Source: Pseudomonadota bacterium (GTDB lineage Bacteria > Desulfobacterota > Desulfobacteria > Desulfobacterales > RPRI01). Taken from it: a stretch of 9,836 bases of DNA. The stretch lies in assembly GCA_018830925.1 (NCBI GenBank), contig JAHJRK010000174.1, forward strand, positions 1 to 9,836, written 5' to 3'. The notes below the pieces were generated by a model, which searched no databases, was not told where the DNA came from, and saw only the letters and a program-made list of their open reading frames with translations. Position 1 is the first letter of the stretch, and every line of letters begins with the position of its first letter. Position numbers and translations under genes: made by a program. Below are positions 1-7,069 of the stretch, piece by piece.

Positions 1-1824
1 AAAAAGGATTTTTTATCAGGCAGACTGAACTGGTATGATCTTATTGTAAAGGAAGATATTGATCATGTTAAGGCCCCTTTCAGGGAGGCTCTTGCCGGAG
101 ACAAATCATATATCAGGCAGTACAGGATTAAAACAAAGGCCGGAAACATAATCTGGATCGAGGAAGGCTCACAGATTATCTGCCATGAAAAAGGCAGGGT
201 TGAATTTATAACAGGAGCTTTTCTGGATATTACCGAGCGCAAAAGAGCGGAAGAGTCTTTGCGTAAAAGCGAAGAGAAACACAGAAGCATACTTGAAACA
301 ATGGAAGAAGGCTATTTTGAAGTCGATCTTAAGGGCAATCTGACCTTTGTAAACAAAGCTCTATGCAATATGGCGGACACGGGTCAGAATGAACTTCTGG
401 GATTGAATTACAGGGGGTTTTTTACACAACAAACAGCAGAGCGGCTTTACGGGCTTTTTAACGATGTTTACGTGACTGGCGAACCGACAACAGAAACGGG
501 ATGCGAGATAGTGAAGAAAGACGGAGGCACCGGTTTCTTTGAGCTGTCGGTTTATCTCATGAGGGACCATGAAGGCAAACCTTCCGGATTTCGGGGGATT
601 TCCCGCGATATTACCGAACGCATGAAGTCGGAGCGGGAGAAACGCCGGCTTGAGGAGCAACTCGCGCAGGCCCGGAAGCTCGAATCCATAGGCACACTTG
701 CCGGAGGCGTAGCTCATGATTTTAATAATCTGCTCATGGCTCTTCAGGGGAATGCTACCCTTGTACAGCTTGCAACTCCTAAAAATCATCCGAATTATGA
801 AAGGCTTGAGAATATAATGGCCCTGGTTAAAACAGGAGCCGATGTCACAAGAGGTATACTGGAATTTGCAAGGGGTGGAAAATATGTTATCGAAACATCC
901 GATTTAAATGAGGTAATAAAAAACACCTTGCAGATGTTCGCCCGTACGAAAAAAGAGATAAAGATAATAGAAAAATATGGTAAAGATTTGTGGCTTGTTG
1001 ATATTGACAGGGGCCAGATAGGGCGTGTGCTTTTAAATTTATATGTGAATGCATCGGATGCCATGCCGGGCGGTGGGAGCATATATATAAGAACGGAAAA
1101 CACAATTCTCAGTGAAAACCAGATAATAGCCAATGAGTCAAAACAGGAAAAATTTATTAAAATAACCGTAACCGATACCGGAGTAGGTATGGATGATGCG
1201 ATAATCCAGAGAATCTTCGAGCCTTTTTTCTCCACAAAGGAAAGGGGAAGAGGAACTGGTCTCGGGCTTGCCTCCGTTTATGGAATCATCAAAGCGAATG
1301 ACGGTTTTATAGAGGTTGCAAGCAAAATAGGTGAGGGCACAACCTTTGCGATCTATTTTCCTGCTTCCCGCAGCGACAGGAAGGTTTTACATACCAAAGG
1401 CACCGATTCGGCTCTTCCTGTGAAGGGCGTTGAAACTGTTCTCCTTGTTGATGACGAAGGCGTTATTCTTGATGTGGGAGGGGAAGTATTAAAGGCTCTG
1501 GGATATAATGTTCTTACTGCAAAAAATGGAATCGAGGCGATAGAAATATTGAAAAAAACACGGGATTCAATGGGCGGAGAGCACAGGGAATGGCCGGTTC
1601 CTGATCTTGTCATACTTGACATGATTATGCCTGATATGGGAGGCGCAGAGACTTTTGCTGAAATAAAAAAGATAAATTCCGGCATAAAAGTGCTTCTTTC
1701 GAGCGGCTACAGCATAGACGGAGAGGCCTGCAGGATTCTGGACAGCGGCTGTAACGGCTTCATACAAAAGCCGTTTACCATTCTCGAGATAAGCAAAAAA
1801 ATAAGAGAGATTCTGGAAGGCTGA
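1..1824 (+). CDS. Hybrid sensor histidine kinase (PAS-PAS-HisKA-HATPase-REC), 5' end outside window
   Basis: The frame is open from base 1, so this is the C-terminal 607 residues of a longer protein. In order I see the end of one PAS/PAC domain (to DITER at residues 76-80), a second PAS domain (about 94-207, ending in another DITER), a short coiled linker, and a HisKA dimerisation domain with the H-box GGVAHDFNNLL (phosphorylated His about 239). An HATPase follows with an N-box around Asn350 (NASDAM), DTGVG (392-396) and GRGTGLGL (about 416-423). A C-terminal receiver domain has the acidic pair Asp484/Asp485, phospho-acceptor Asp540 (LDMIMPDM) and Lys590 (QKPF). Known of the family: such kinases sense a ligand or redox state through PAS domains, autophosphorylate on His and pass phosphate to Asp. 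There is no DNA-binding output, so a partner protein probably carries the signal. No membrane segment is visible in this part. The ttg at 259 is an internal codon, not the start. The stimulus cannot be inferred. Confidence 0.95.
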   Translation, partial: KKDFLSGRLNWYDLIVKEDIDHVKAPFREALAGDKSYIRQYRIKTKAGNIIWIEEGSQIICHEKGRVEFITGAFLDITERKRAEESLRKSEEKHRSILETMEEGYFEVDLKGNLTFVNKALCNMADTGQNELLGLNYRGFFTQQTAERLYGLFNDVYVTGEPTTETGCEIVKKDGGTGFFELSVYLMRDHEGKPSGFRGISRDITERMKSEREKRRLEEQLAQARKLESIGTLAGGVAHDFNNLLMALQGNATLVQLATPKNHPNYERLENIMALVKTGADVTRGILEFARGGKYVIETSDLNEVIKNTLQMFARTKKEIKIIEKYGKDLWLVDIDRGQIGRVLLNLYVNASDAMPGGGSIYIRTENTILSENQIIANESKQEKFIKITVTDTGVGMDDAIIQRIFEPFFSTKERGRGTGLGLASVYGIIKANDGFIEVASKIGEGTTFAIYFPASRSDRKVLHTKGTDSALPVKGVETVLLVDDEGVILDVGGEVLKALGYNVLTAKNGIEAIEILKKTRDSMGGEHREWPVPDLVILDMIMPDMGGAETFAEIKKINSGIKVLLSSGYSIDGEACRILDSGCNGFIQKPFTILEISKKIREILEG

Positions 1825-1863
1825 CGGACTTTTTACAGGGCCGTCATGGTTGATGAAATGGAA

Positions 1864-1869
1864 TAAGGT
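1864..1869 (+). promoter_or_regulatory. Probable ribosome binding site of the 110-residue gene
   Basis: The sequence taaggt lies 8 bases before the atg at 1878. It is a weak Shine-Dalgarno match at a suitable distance and supports that start. Confidence 0.45.
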
Positions 1870-1877
1870 AATTTAAT

Positions 1878-2210
1878 ATGAAACAATATATTATTGACGA
1901 GTTGAGATACAACGATTATGAAAAGGTGAAATTATACCTTGATGAGAACCTGGGCGCTTCGGAAATCGGTGGTATTTACTGGCTGCCTATTGATAAAGAG
2001 ATAATGACCGGTGAACAGGCAGCTCATTCCGAATGCCTGCCGCTTTTTTTTGTTATTGACCTTAAACCGGAGCTTATTTCCTGCGAGCTTCTAGTTCGTA
2101 CGAAAAATCGGATCAAATGCAGCTGTATTTGCTATGCCACTGAAAAACAGCGGAACTGGCTTATTCAATATACTGATGATATGCTCAAGCAGCTTGAAAT
2201 TTCGATATGA
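1878..2210 (+). CDS. Conserved-looking small protein of unknown function (110 aa)
   Basis: I cannot assign this protein to a named family. It starts MKQYIIDEL, has no signal peptide or membrane segment, and is predicted to be cytoplasmic with mixed alpha/beta composition. Visible features are a GGIYWLP stretch (about residues 31-37), a hydrophobic core LPLFFVIDLKPE (about 54-65), a basic and cysteine-bearing strand ending KCSCICYATEKQRNW (about 79-93), and a C-terminal amphipathic helix. The reading frame has ordinary protein-like composition and a plausible ribosome binding site, so it is very likely a real gene. It sits 53 bases after the hybrid kinase and before a repeat-filled spacer leading to plsC, so it may be co-transcribed with the kinase. 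I have a vague memory of similar proteins in sulfate-reducing deltaproteobacteria, but this is not verified. Confidence 0.75.
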   Translation: MKQYIIDELRYNDYEKVKLYLDENLGASEIGGIYWLPIDKEIMTGEQAAHSECLPLFFVIDLKPELISCELLVRTKNRIKCSCICYATEKQRNWLIQYTDDMLKQLEISI

Positions 2211-2215
2211 TGGTT

Positions 2216-2342
2216 TCGAAAAAAGCTTAAATTTTACCACGAAGGCCACGAATCCGCCTGAGGCGGAGAAGAAAGAAATGGAATTTATTATGTTTTCAGC
2301 TTCGCATCCTTCGTGGTTTATAAAATTACTAAGATTTTTCGA
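2216..2342. repeat. Imperfect inverted-repeat element (MITE- or REP-like spacer)
   Basis: The gap between the 110-residue gene and plsC folds back on itself. The outer arms are tcgaaaaa (2216-2223) and tttttcga (2335-2342). The inner arms are accacgaagg (2236-2245) and ccttcgtggt (2308-2317), a perfect 10-bp match, with cgaa/ttcg (2249-2252, 2301-2304) continuing inward. AT-rich stretches between the outer and inner arms also pair, with small bulges. There is no credible coding frame and no transposase. Accacgaagg-type arms are, as I recall, common between genes in deltaproteobacterial and related genomes; that is memory, not a search result. The element could be a non-autonomous mobile sequence or an RNA-level processing or attenuation structure. 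Confidence 0.7.
2253..2267. repeat. Perfect small palindrome nested in the inverted-repeat element
   Basis: The bases tccgcc (2253-2258) and ggcgga (2262-2267) pair perfectly around a tga loop. This gives a GC-rich 6-bp hairpin near the left inner arm of the larger element. It has no following T-run, so it is not a terminator. Confidence 0.75.
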
Positions 2343-2383
2343 CTTTTTACGAAAATATCGATACTGCTTTTCAAAAAATTATG

Positions 2384-2387
2384 GGAA
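2384..2387 (+). promoter_or_regulatory. Ribosome binding site deciding the plsC start
   Basis: The bases ggga lie 5 bases before the atg at 2393. The earlier in-frame atg at 2381 has no purine-rich element in front of it, so 2393 is preferred. Confidence 0.4.
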
Positions 2388-2392
2388 CCGAT

Positions 2393-3112
2393 ATGTTAAT
2401 GACCGTGGCTATTATTGCATGGATTGTTCTGGTAACAATCTTTTTTGGCCCGCTGACAATCTTTGTTTCTTTTGTTAACCGGAAGGGAGATTTGTCTCAC
2501 AAGATTGCCGGGATATGGGCACGGTCTATCCTTGCTGTAAGCCCAATAGAATTGACGGTTAAGGGCCTTTCAAACATAGATACTGATAAATCTTACATTT
2601 TTATGTCCAATCACCAGAGCAACTATGATATTCCTATTCTTTTAGGACATCTTCCGGTTCAGTTCAGATGGCTTGCAAAAATTGAGCTTTTCCGTATACC
2701 GCTCTTTGGGTATGCGATGAAAAGGGCCGGGTATATCTGCATAGACCGTTCAAACCGGCAATCTGCCTTTGAAAGTCTGAAAAAGGCTGCCGAAATAATA
2801 AGAGACGGCGTTTCCGTCATGATTTTTCCCGAAGGAACAAGAAGCGGGGACGGCAATATAGGTTCCTTTAAAAAAGGCGGGTTTGTTCTTGCGATTGAGT
2901 CGGGTGTTCAGATTCTGCCGATTATTATCCGTGGCACATTTTCAGTTATGTCAAGAAACAGGCTCCTCATTAAACCCGGCAAGGTTACCCTTGAAATACT
3001 GAAACCGGTGGAGACCTCATGTTTTACAAAAGAAACCAAGGATGAGCTTATGAAAAAGATCAGAAATATCATGCGCGAATCCGTTGATAATGGGAAGAAG
3101 GGTATTTTGTGA
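2393..3112 (+). CDS. plsC: 1-acyl-sn-glycerol-3-phosphate acyltransferase (lysophosphatidate acyltransferase)
   Basis: This enzyme adds the second acyl chain to lysophosphatidic acid, giving phosphatidic acid, at the cytoplasmic membrane. The 239-residue product has an N-terminal hydrophobic helix (about residues 4-28). The four acyltransferase blocks follow: NHQSNYD (73-79, catalytic His74 and Asp79 of the HX4D motif), GYICIDRSNR (113-122), FPEGTRS (145-151), and LPIII (175-179) in the place of the usual VPV-type block IV. Length is normal for PlsC. The start at 2393 is chosen over the in-frame atg at 2381 because of the ggga at 2384-2387; the difference is four residues. The stop codon overlaps the rnj start (tgatg), which suggests translational coupling. 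A family member with another acyl acceptor cannot be excluded, but all core motifs fit PlsC. Confidence 0.92.
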   Translation: MLMTVAIIAWIVLVTIFFGPLTIFVSFVNRKGDLSHKIAGIWARSILAVSPIELTVKGLSNIDTDKSYIFMSNHQSNYDIPILLGHLPVQFRWLAKIELFRIPLFGYAMKRAGYICIDRSNRQSAFESLKKAAEIIRDGVSVMIFPEGTRSGDGNIGSFKKGGFVLAIESGVQILPIIIRGTFSVMSRNRLLIKPGKVTLEILKPVETSCFTKETKDELMKKIRNIMRESVDNGKKGIL

Positions 3113-4761
3113 TGTTAAAAATCATTCCTCTCGGCGGGCTTGGTGAAATCGGCCTGAATATGATGGCTTTTCAGTATGACGACTCGATATTCGTGGTTGA
3201 TGCCGGACTCATGTTTCCTGAAGATTACATGCTGGGAGTCGATTTTGTAATTCCCGACATGCTCTATCTGAAGCAGAACAACCAGAGGATACTCGGAATA
3301 GTGTTGACACATGCCCATGAAGATCATATCGGCGCGCTTCCGTATCTGCTGAAAGATATCAATGTGCCTGTTTTCGGCACCCCGTTTACGCTCGGGCTTG
3401 TCCGTCATAAGCTTGAGGAGCACGGCCTTCTTTCATCGGCTTCTTTGTATGAAATCGCACCAGGAGAAAAACTGAAGCTCGGTCCATTTGAAATTGAGTT
3501 TATAAGGGTAGGCCACAGCGTGGTTGACGGAGTCGGACTTGCGATCAGGACTCCTTTGGGACTGATTATTCATACGGGTGATTTTAAAATCAGCCACACA
3601 TCCATGGATGGGATGATGACCGATGTTCACAGCTTCGCGCGCTGCGGAGATGAGGGGGTCTTATGCCTTCTTTCCGATTCGACAAACATCGAGAAAGAGG
3701 GTTATACTATTTCCGCAAAGGAGATCGGCGAAACCCTCGCAAGGATTACGATGGGGTGCAAAGGGAGGGTGATCATCGCCCTTTTTGCCTCAAATATCGC
3801 AAGGATCCGGCAGATAGTCAATATCGCAAAAGATAGAGATAAAAAAATTATTTTCAACGGCAGGAGCATTGAGGTAAGTGTCAACATTGCAAAAGACCTC
3901 GGCTATCTGAAAGTGCCCGACGGTCTCGAGATAGACATAAACCAGATAAACGAATTTTCGGATGACGAAGTAGTCATGATTACCACCGGCAGTCAGGGGG
4001 AACCATTGTCCGCCCTTGCGCGTATGGCGGCCGGTACGCACAAACAGATAACTGTGAAAAAAAATGATACTGTTATTCTTTCTTCCAAGTTTATTCCCGG
4101 AAACGAGAAAGCCATAACAAATATCATTAACAAGCTTTATAAACGCGGGGCGGATGTAATATATGAAAAAATATCTAATATTCATGTATCGGGGCATGCT
4201 TTCAAAGAAGAGCTGAAGCTGATGATAAGCCTGACAAAACCTGAATATTTTATTCCGATTCATGGAGAATACAGGCACCTGGTGCTGCATTCGCGCCTTG
4301 CTGAAGAAGTGGGAATAAAGAAGGAAAAAGTACTTCTTGCTGAAAACGGACAGATAATCGAATTTGACGCTAAAGGCGGCAGGATAAAAGATGAAGTTCA
4401 TACAGGTCGGGTTCTGATTGACGGGAAGGGGATCGGGGATGTGGGAAGGAGCGTTCTTAAAGAAAGAAGGGCTCTTTCCGAAGAGGGGCTTGTGGTTGTC
4501 AATATGGCATTTGACGAGGAGACCGGAATCATCGTTTACGGGCCCGAGATAGTTTCGAGGGGTTTTGTTTTTGAAACGGAAACCGGGCATCTTATCGAGG
4601 ATGCAAAATGTGTTATTCTTGAAATAGTAGAGGAGATAACTCCCGATGTGCCGGACAGGGTCAATAAAATAAGATCCAAGGTGCAAACCGCTTTAAGAAA
4701 ATATTTTAATTTCGCGATAAAACGGCGGCCGGTTATTCTGCCCTTTATTGTTGAGATATAA
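3112..4761 (+). CDS. rnj: Ribonuclease J (metallo-beta-lactamase/beta-CASP RNase)
   Basis: RNase J is a zinc-dependent enzyme with endonuclease and 5'-3' exonuclease activity that matures and degrades RNA in the cytoplasm. The 549 residues match the usual length (about 555). The metal-binding motif THAHEDHIGA gives His67, His69, Asp71 and His72. Further ligands are His135 (GHSVVD), Asp157 (TGDFK) and His384 (PIHGEY). The beta-CASP part spans about 185-375, with SGHAF at 360-364, and the C-terminal domain runs to VILPFIVEI. These ligands sit 6-7 residues earlier than in Bacillus subtilis RNase J1, as I recall its numbering. The atg at 3112 overlaps the plsC stop codon and is preceded by gaagaaggg at a suitable distance; a gtg one codon earlier (3109) is a less likely start. 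No catalytic residue appears to be missing. Confidence 0.97.
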   Translation: MLKIIPLGGLGEIGLNMMAFQYDDSIFVVDAGLMFPEDYMLGVDFVIPDMLYLKQNNQRILGIVLTHAHEDHIGALPYLLKDINVPVFGTPFTLGLVRHKLEEHGLLSSASLYEIAPGEKLKLGPFEIEFIRVGHSVVDGVGLAIRTPLGLIIHTGDFKISHTSMDGMMTDVHSFARCGDEGVLCLLSDSTNIEKEGYTISAKEIGETLARITMGCKGRVIIALFASNIARIRQIVNIAKDRDKKIIFNGRSIEVSVNIAKDLGYLKVPDGLEIDINQINEFSDDEVVMITTGSQGEPLSALARMAAGTHKQITVKKNDTVILSSKFIPGNEKAITNIINKLYKRGADVIYEKISNIHVSGHAFKEELKLMISLTKPEYFIPIHGEYRHLVLHSRLAEEVGIKKEKVLLAENGQIIEFDAKGGRIKDEVHTGRVLIDGKGIGDVGRSVLKERRALSEEGLVVVNMAFDEETGIIVYGPEIVSRGFVFETETGHLIEDAKCVILEIVEEITPDVPDRVNKIRSKVQTALRKYFNFAIKRRPVILPFIVEI

Positions 4762-4765
4762 ATAA

Positions 4766-4890
4766 GGATGCGTAAGGCGTAAGGCGAAGGTCGAATATCG
4801 GACATCGAATATAGAATATCGAATTCTGATGTACGAAGTTCGATGTGCGACATTCGAAATTCGAAGTACGAGTAAGGCGAAAGGCAGGAC
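4766..4890. repeat. Degenerate repeat tract between rnj and ftsK
   Basis: The spacer is built from related short words rather than gene-like sequence. Tcgaat-type units occur at 4791, 4805 and 4819, ttcgaa at 4853 and 4860, and cgaagt-type units at 4834 and 4863. The tract is bracketed by 10-bp direct repeats gtaaggcgaa (4779-4788 and 4872-4881), with an extra gtaaggc at 4772. Many words are self-complementary, so the transcript can form several alternative hairpins. The tract ends at the ftsK ribosome binding site. Similar runs of atcgaat-like words occur, to my memory, in intergenic regions of other sulfate-reducing bacteria. No promoter stands out within it. Confidence 0.7.
4883..4889 (+). 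promoter_or_regulatory. Ribosome binding site of ftsK
   Basis: The purine-rich ggcagga lies 8 bases before the atg at 4898. It supports that start and rejects the in-frame atg at 4829, which would add 23 residues translated from repeat DNA. Confidence 0.5.
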
Positions 4891-4897
4891 AAATAAT

Positions 4898-7045
4898 ATG
4901 CGCAAGGAACTAATCGGAATATTTCTGTTTTTTCTCGTTGTTTTTACATTGATAAGCCTTTTGTCGTACAACCCCTACGACCCCTCCATAAACAACGCAA
5001 AAGCTGCCGGCGAAGTTCACAACCTTTTTGGTGTTGTCGGTTCCAATATTGCCGGATTTTTTGTAGGTCTCTTCGGGATGGCATCCTTTTTCATACCGGC
5101 TACAATTCTTTTTGTCAGCATAAGGTTTTTCGGTGATTATAAGAGGCGTATTATTCTTTTTACAATAGCAGGTGGATTTCTTCTTACAATAGCTACAGGC
5201 AGTCTTCTTTCATTTCACGAAAACGGTTTTGATATATTCGGACGCGAATTTTCCTCAGGCGGCATAATCGGGATTTCCCTTAAATCCTTTCTGGTGAAAT
5301 ATTCCAATATTACCGGTTCTGTTGTTATACTATTTGTCATGTGGATTACCGGCTTTATCCTTGCGACGGGTTTTTCCGTGGTAAGTTTCCTGAAACGTTT
5401 AACGGGAATGACAGCATTTGCTTCCGAACGAATAACGACGCATTACATCAAGTGGAAAGAACGGAGGGATAAGTCGGTAAAACGTTCAAAGCTTATTGCC
5501 GGACAGAAGGATTTAAAGGAAAGGGAAATAGAGATAAAAGCTGTAAAGGCAAAGCCAGTCAAGGAGGCCCCTGTTCCAAAGCAGGAGGTCTTTGAGTTCA
5601 TGCGTGCCGAGAGCGGATTCCAACTGCCTTCAGTGAACTTTCTTGATGAGCCCCAGGCGAAGGCCTCCGGTTTTGACAATGAAAACCTGAAAATGCAGTC
5701 GAAGCTTCTCGAGAAGAAACTGGAAGACTTTGGTGTAAATGGGAAGGTGGTTGCGGTTACTCCGGGTCCGGTTATAACGACTTTTGAATATGAACCGGCT
5801 CCGGGGGTAAAGATAAACAAGATCGTTAATCTTACCGATGATCTCTCGCTTGCTCTCCGCGCGACAAGCATAAGGATAGAAGCTCCGATTCCGGGAAAGG
5901 CGGTAATCGGTATTGAAATTCCCAACGCCGACAGGGAAACAGTCAGGTTCAAGGATGTCGTCGTATCGGGCGCTTTTGAAAAGGCCAAATCAAAGCTTAC
6001 CATCTGTCTAGGCAAGGATATAGTGGGAAATCCGGTAGTGGCGGAGCTCGACAAAATGCCGCACCTGCTGATAGCAGGAGCAACCGGTTCCGGAAAAAGT
6101 GTCGCGTTAAACACGATGATATGCAGTCTGCTCTACAAGGCTACGCCGGATGATGTAAAGCTCCTTATGGTTGATCCTAAAAGGATCGAGCTTGCCATGT
6201 ACGACGGCATTCCGCATCTCATCTCTCCGGTGGTTACGGACGCAAAAAAAGCCACAAACGCACTTTTCTGGGCTGTTCATGAAATGGAGAGAAGGTACAT
6301 GATTCTCTCTGAAAACAAAGCAAGAAATATAAACCAGTATCAGCAGAAAGCTGCAAAAGGGACAAAAAATGAAAAGGGCGAGGTTCTCGAAAGACTCCCC
6401 CTTATAGTTATTATCATAGACGAACTTGCGGATATGATGATGGTGGCTTCACGGGATGTGGAGGTTTCTCTGACGCGTCTCGCGCAAATGGCAAGAGCCG
6501 CCGGTATTCATCTGATACTTGCGACACAGAGGCCCTCGGTCGATGTTTTGACCGGCATCATAAAAGCCAATTTTCCAACCCGTCTCTCCTTTCAGGTCTC
6601 TTCCAAAACCGACTCGCGGACCATACTGGATGCCAACGGGGCTGAGAATCTGCTTGGAAACGGGGATATGCTTTTCATGCCCCCCGGTACTGCAAGGATT
6701 CAGCGGATACACGGCGCATTCATATCTGAAGCTGAAATAACGAGGATTACGGAATTTCTGAAAAAACAGAAAAAGCCCGAGTATGACGAAAAAATAACGA
6801 AGGCAAGGTCAATCGAACAGTCCGGTACCGATTCAACAGAGCACGATGAGAGATATGATGATGCCTTAGCTCTTGTTACAAGGACAAGGCAGGCGTCAAT
6901 ATCGATGATTCAGAGGCATTTAAGGGTAGGCTACAACAGGGCTGCCCGCATAATCGAAGTTATGGAAAAAGAGGGGGTTGTCGGGCCGTCGGACGGCGTG
7001 AAGCCGAGGGAAGTTCTTGTCAGGGGATATGATGAAATCAAATAA
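4898..7045 (+). CDS. ftsK: DNA translocase FtsK/SpoIIIE
   Basis: FtsK is a hexameric ATP-driven pump that clears chromosomal DNA through the closing septum and, in many bacteria, activates XerCD recombination at dif. The 715-residue protein has an N-terminal membrane domain with about four segments (near 5-24, 46-76, 84-104 and 138-166) and the family-like SYNPYDPS at 23-30. A short charged linker of roughly 70 residues (about 170-240) follows. The motor has Walker A GATGSGKS (394-401) and Walker B VIIIDE (504-509), then LATQRPSVDV (541-550). A C-terminal winged-helix gamma domain (about 653-711, with RHLRVGYNRAARI) reads polar DNA motifs. The linker is much shorter than in E. coli FtsK (about 1,330 residues in total), as is common outside enterics. 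The start is set at 4898 because MRKELIGIF begins the membrane domain and follows a ribosome binding site. It lies 136 bp after rnj and is probably co-transcribed. Confidence 0.96.
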   Translation: MRKELIGIFLFFLVVFTLISLLSYNPYDPSINNAKAAGEVHNLFGVVGSNIAGFFVGLFGMASFFIPATILFVSIRFFGDYKRRIILFTIAGGFLLTIATGSLLSFHENGFDIFGREFSSGGIIGISLKSFLVKYSNITGSVVILFVMWITGFILATGFSVVSFLKRLTGMTAFASERITTHYIKWKERRDKSVKRSKLIAGQKDLKEREIEIKAVKAKPVKEAPVPKQEVFEFMRAESGFQLPSVNFLDEPQAKASGFDNENLKMQSKLLEKKLEDFGVNGKVVAVTPGPVITTFEYEPAPGVKINKIVNLTDDLSLALRATSIRIEAPIPGKAVIGIEIPNADRETVRFKDVVVSGAFEKAKSKLTICLGKDIVGNPVVAELDKMPHLLIAGATGSGKSVALNTMICSLLYKATPDDVKLLMVDPKRIELAMYDGIPHLISPVVTDAKKATNALFWAVHEMERRYMILSENKARNINQYQQKAAKGTKNEKGEVLERLPLIVIIIDELADMMMVASRDVEVSLTRLAQMARAAGIHLILATQRPSVDVLTGIIKANFPTRLSFQVSSKTDSRTILDANGAENLLGNGDMLFMPPGTARIQRIHGAFISEAEITRITEFLKKQKKPEYDEKITKARSIEQSGTDSTEHDERYDDALALVTRTRQASISMIQRHLRVGYNRAARIIEVMEKEGVVGPSDGVKPREVLVRGYDEIK

Positions 7046-7048
7046 ACA

Positions 7049-7069
7049 GTGAAAAGTGAATGGTGAAAT
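7049..7069. repeat. Three 7-bp tandem units at the ftsK/methyltransferase junction
   Basis: The units gtgaaaa, gtgaatg and gtgaaat follow each other without a gap (7049-7055, 7056-7062, 7063-7069), sharing gtgaa at the same phase. They cover the 14-bp gap after the ftsK stop and the first codons of the methyltransferase. Runs of gtgaaaa-type units are, from memory, frequent spacers in related genomes. Confidence 0.55.

Noticed and set aside
259..261. ttg as start of the sensor kinase
   Set aside because: The frame is open upstream to base 1 and encodes the end of a PAS domain, so the gene starts before the window.
1822..1846. Hairpin tgacgg/ccgtca after the kinase stop as a terminator
   Set aside because: The stem is only 6 bp with a 13-base loop and no T-run follows, so termination is not supported.
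2134..2478. + strand open frame bridging the 110-residue gene and plsC
   Set aside because: It overlaps two better genes in another frame and mostly translates the inverted-repeat element.
3790..4686. Long open frame (298 residues) on the - strand inside rnj
   Set aside because: It lies wholly opposite RNase J, which has every family motif; the antisense translation has no recognisable domain.
4766..4890. CRISPR-like array
   Set aside because: The repeat words are short, degenerate and irregularly spaced, with no constant-length spacers and no cas genes nearby.
4829..4897. N-terminal extension of FtsK by 23 residues
   Set aside because: It is translated from the degenerate repeat tract, has no ribosome binding site of its own, and the natural membrane-domain start with a ribosome binding site is at 4898.
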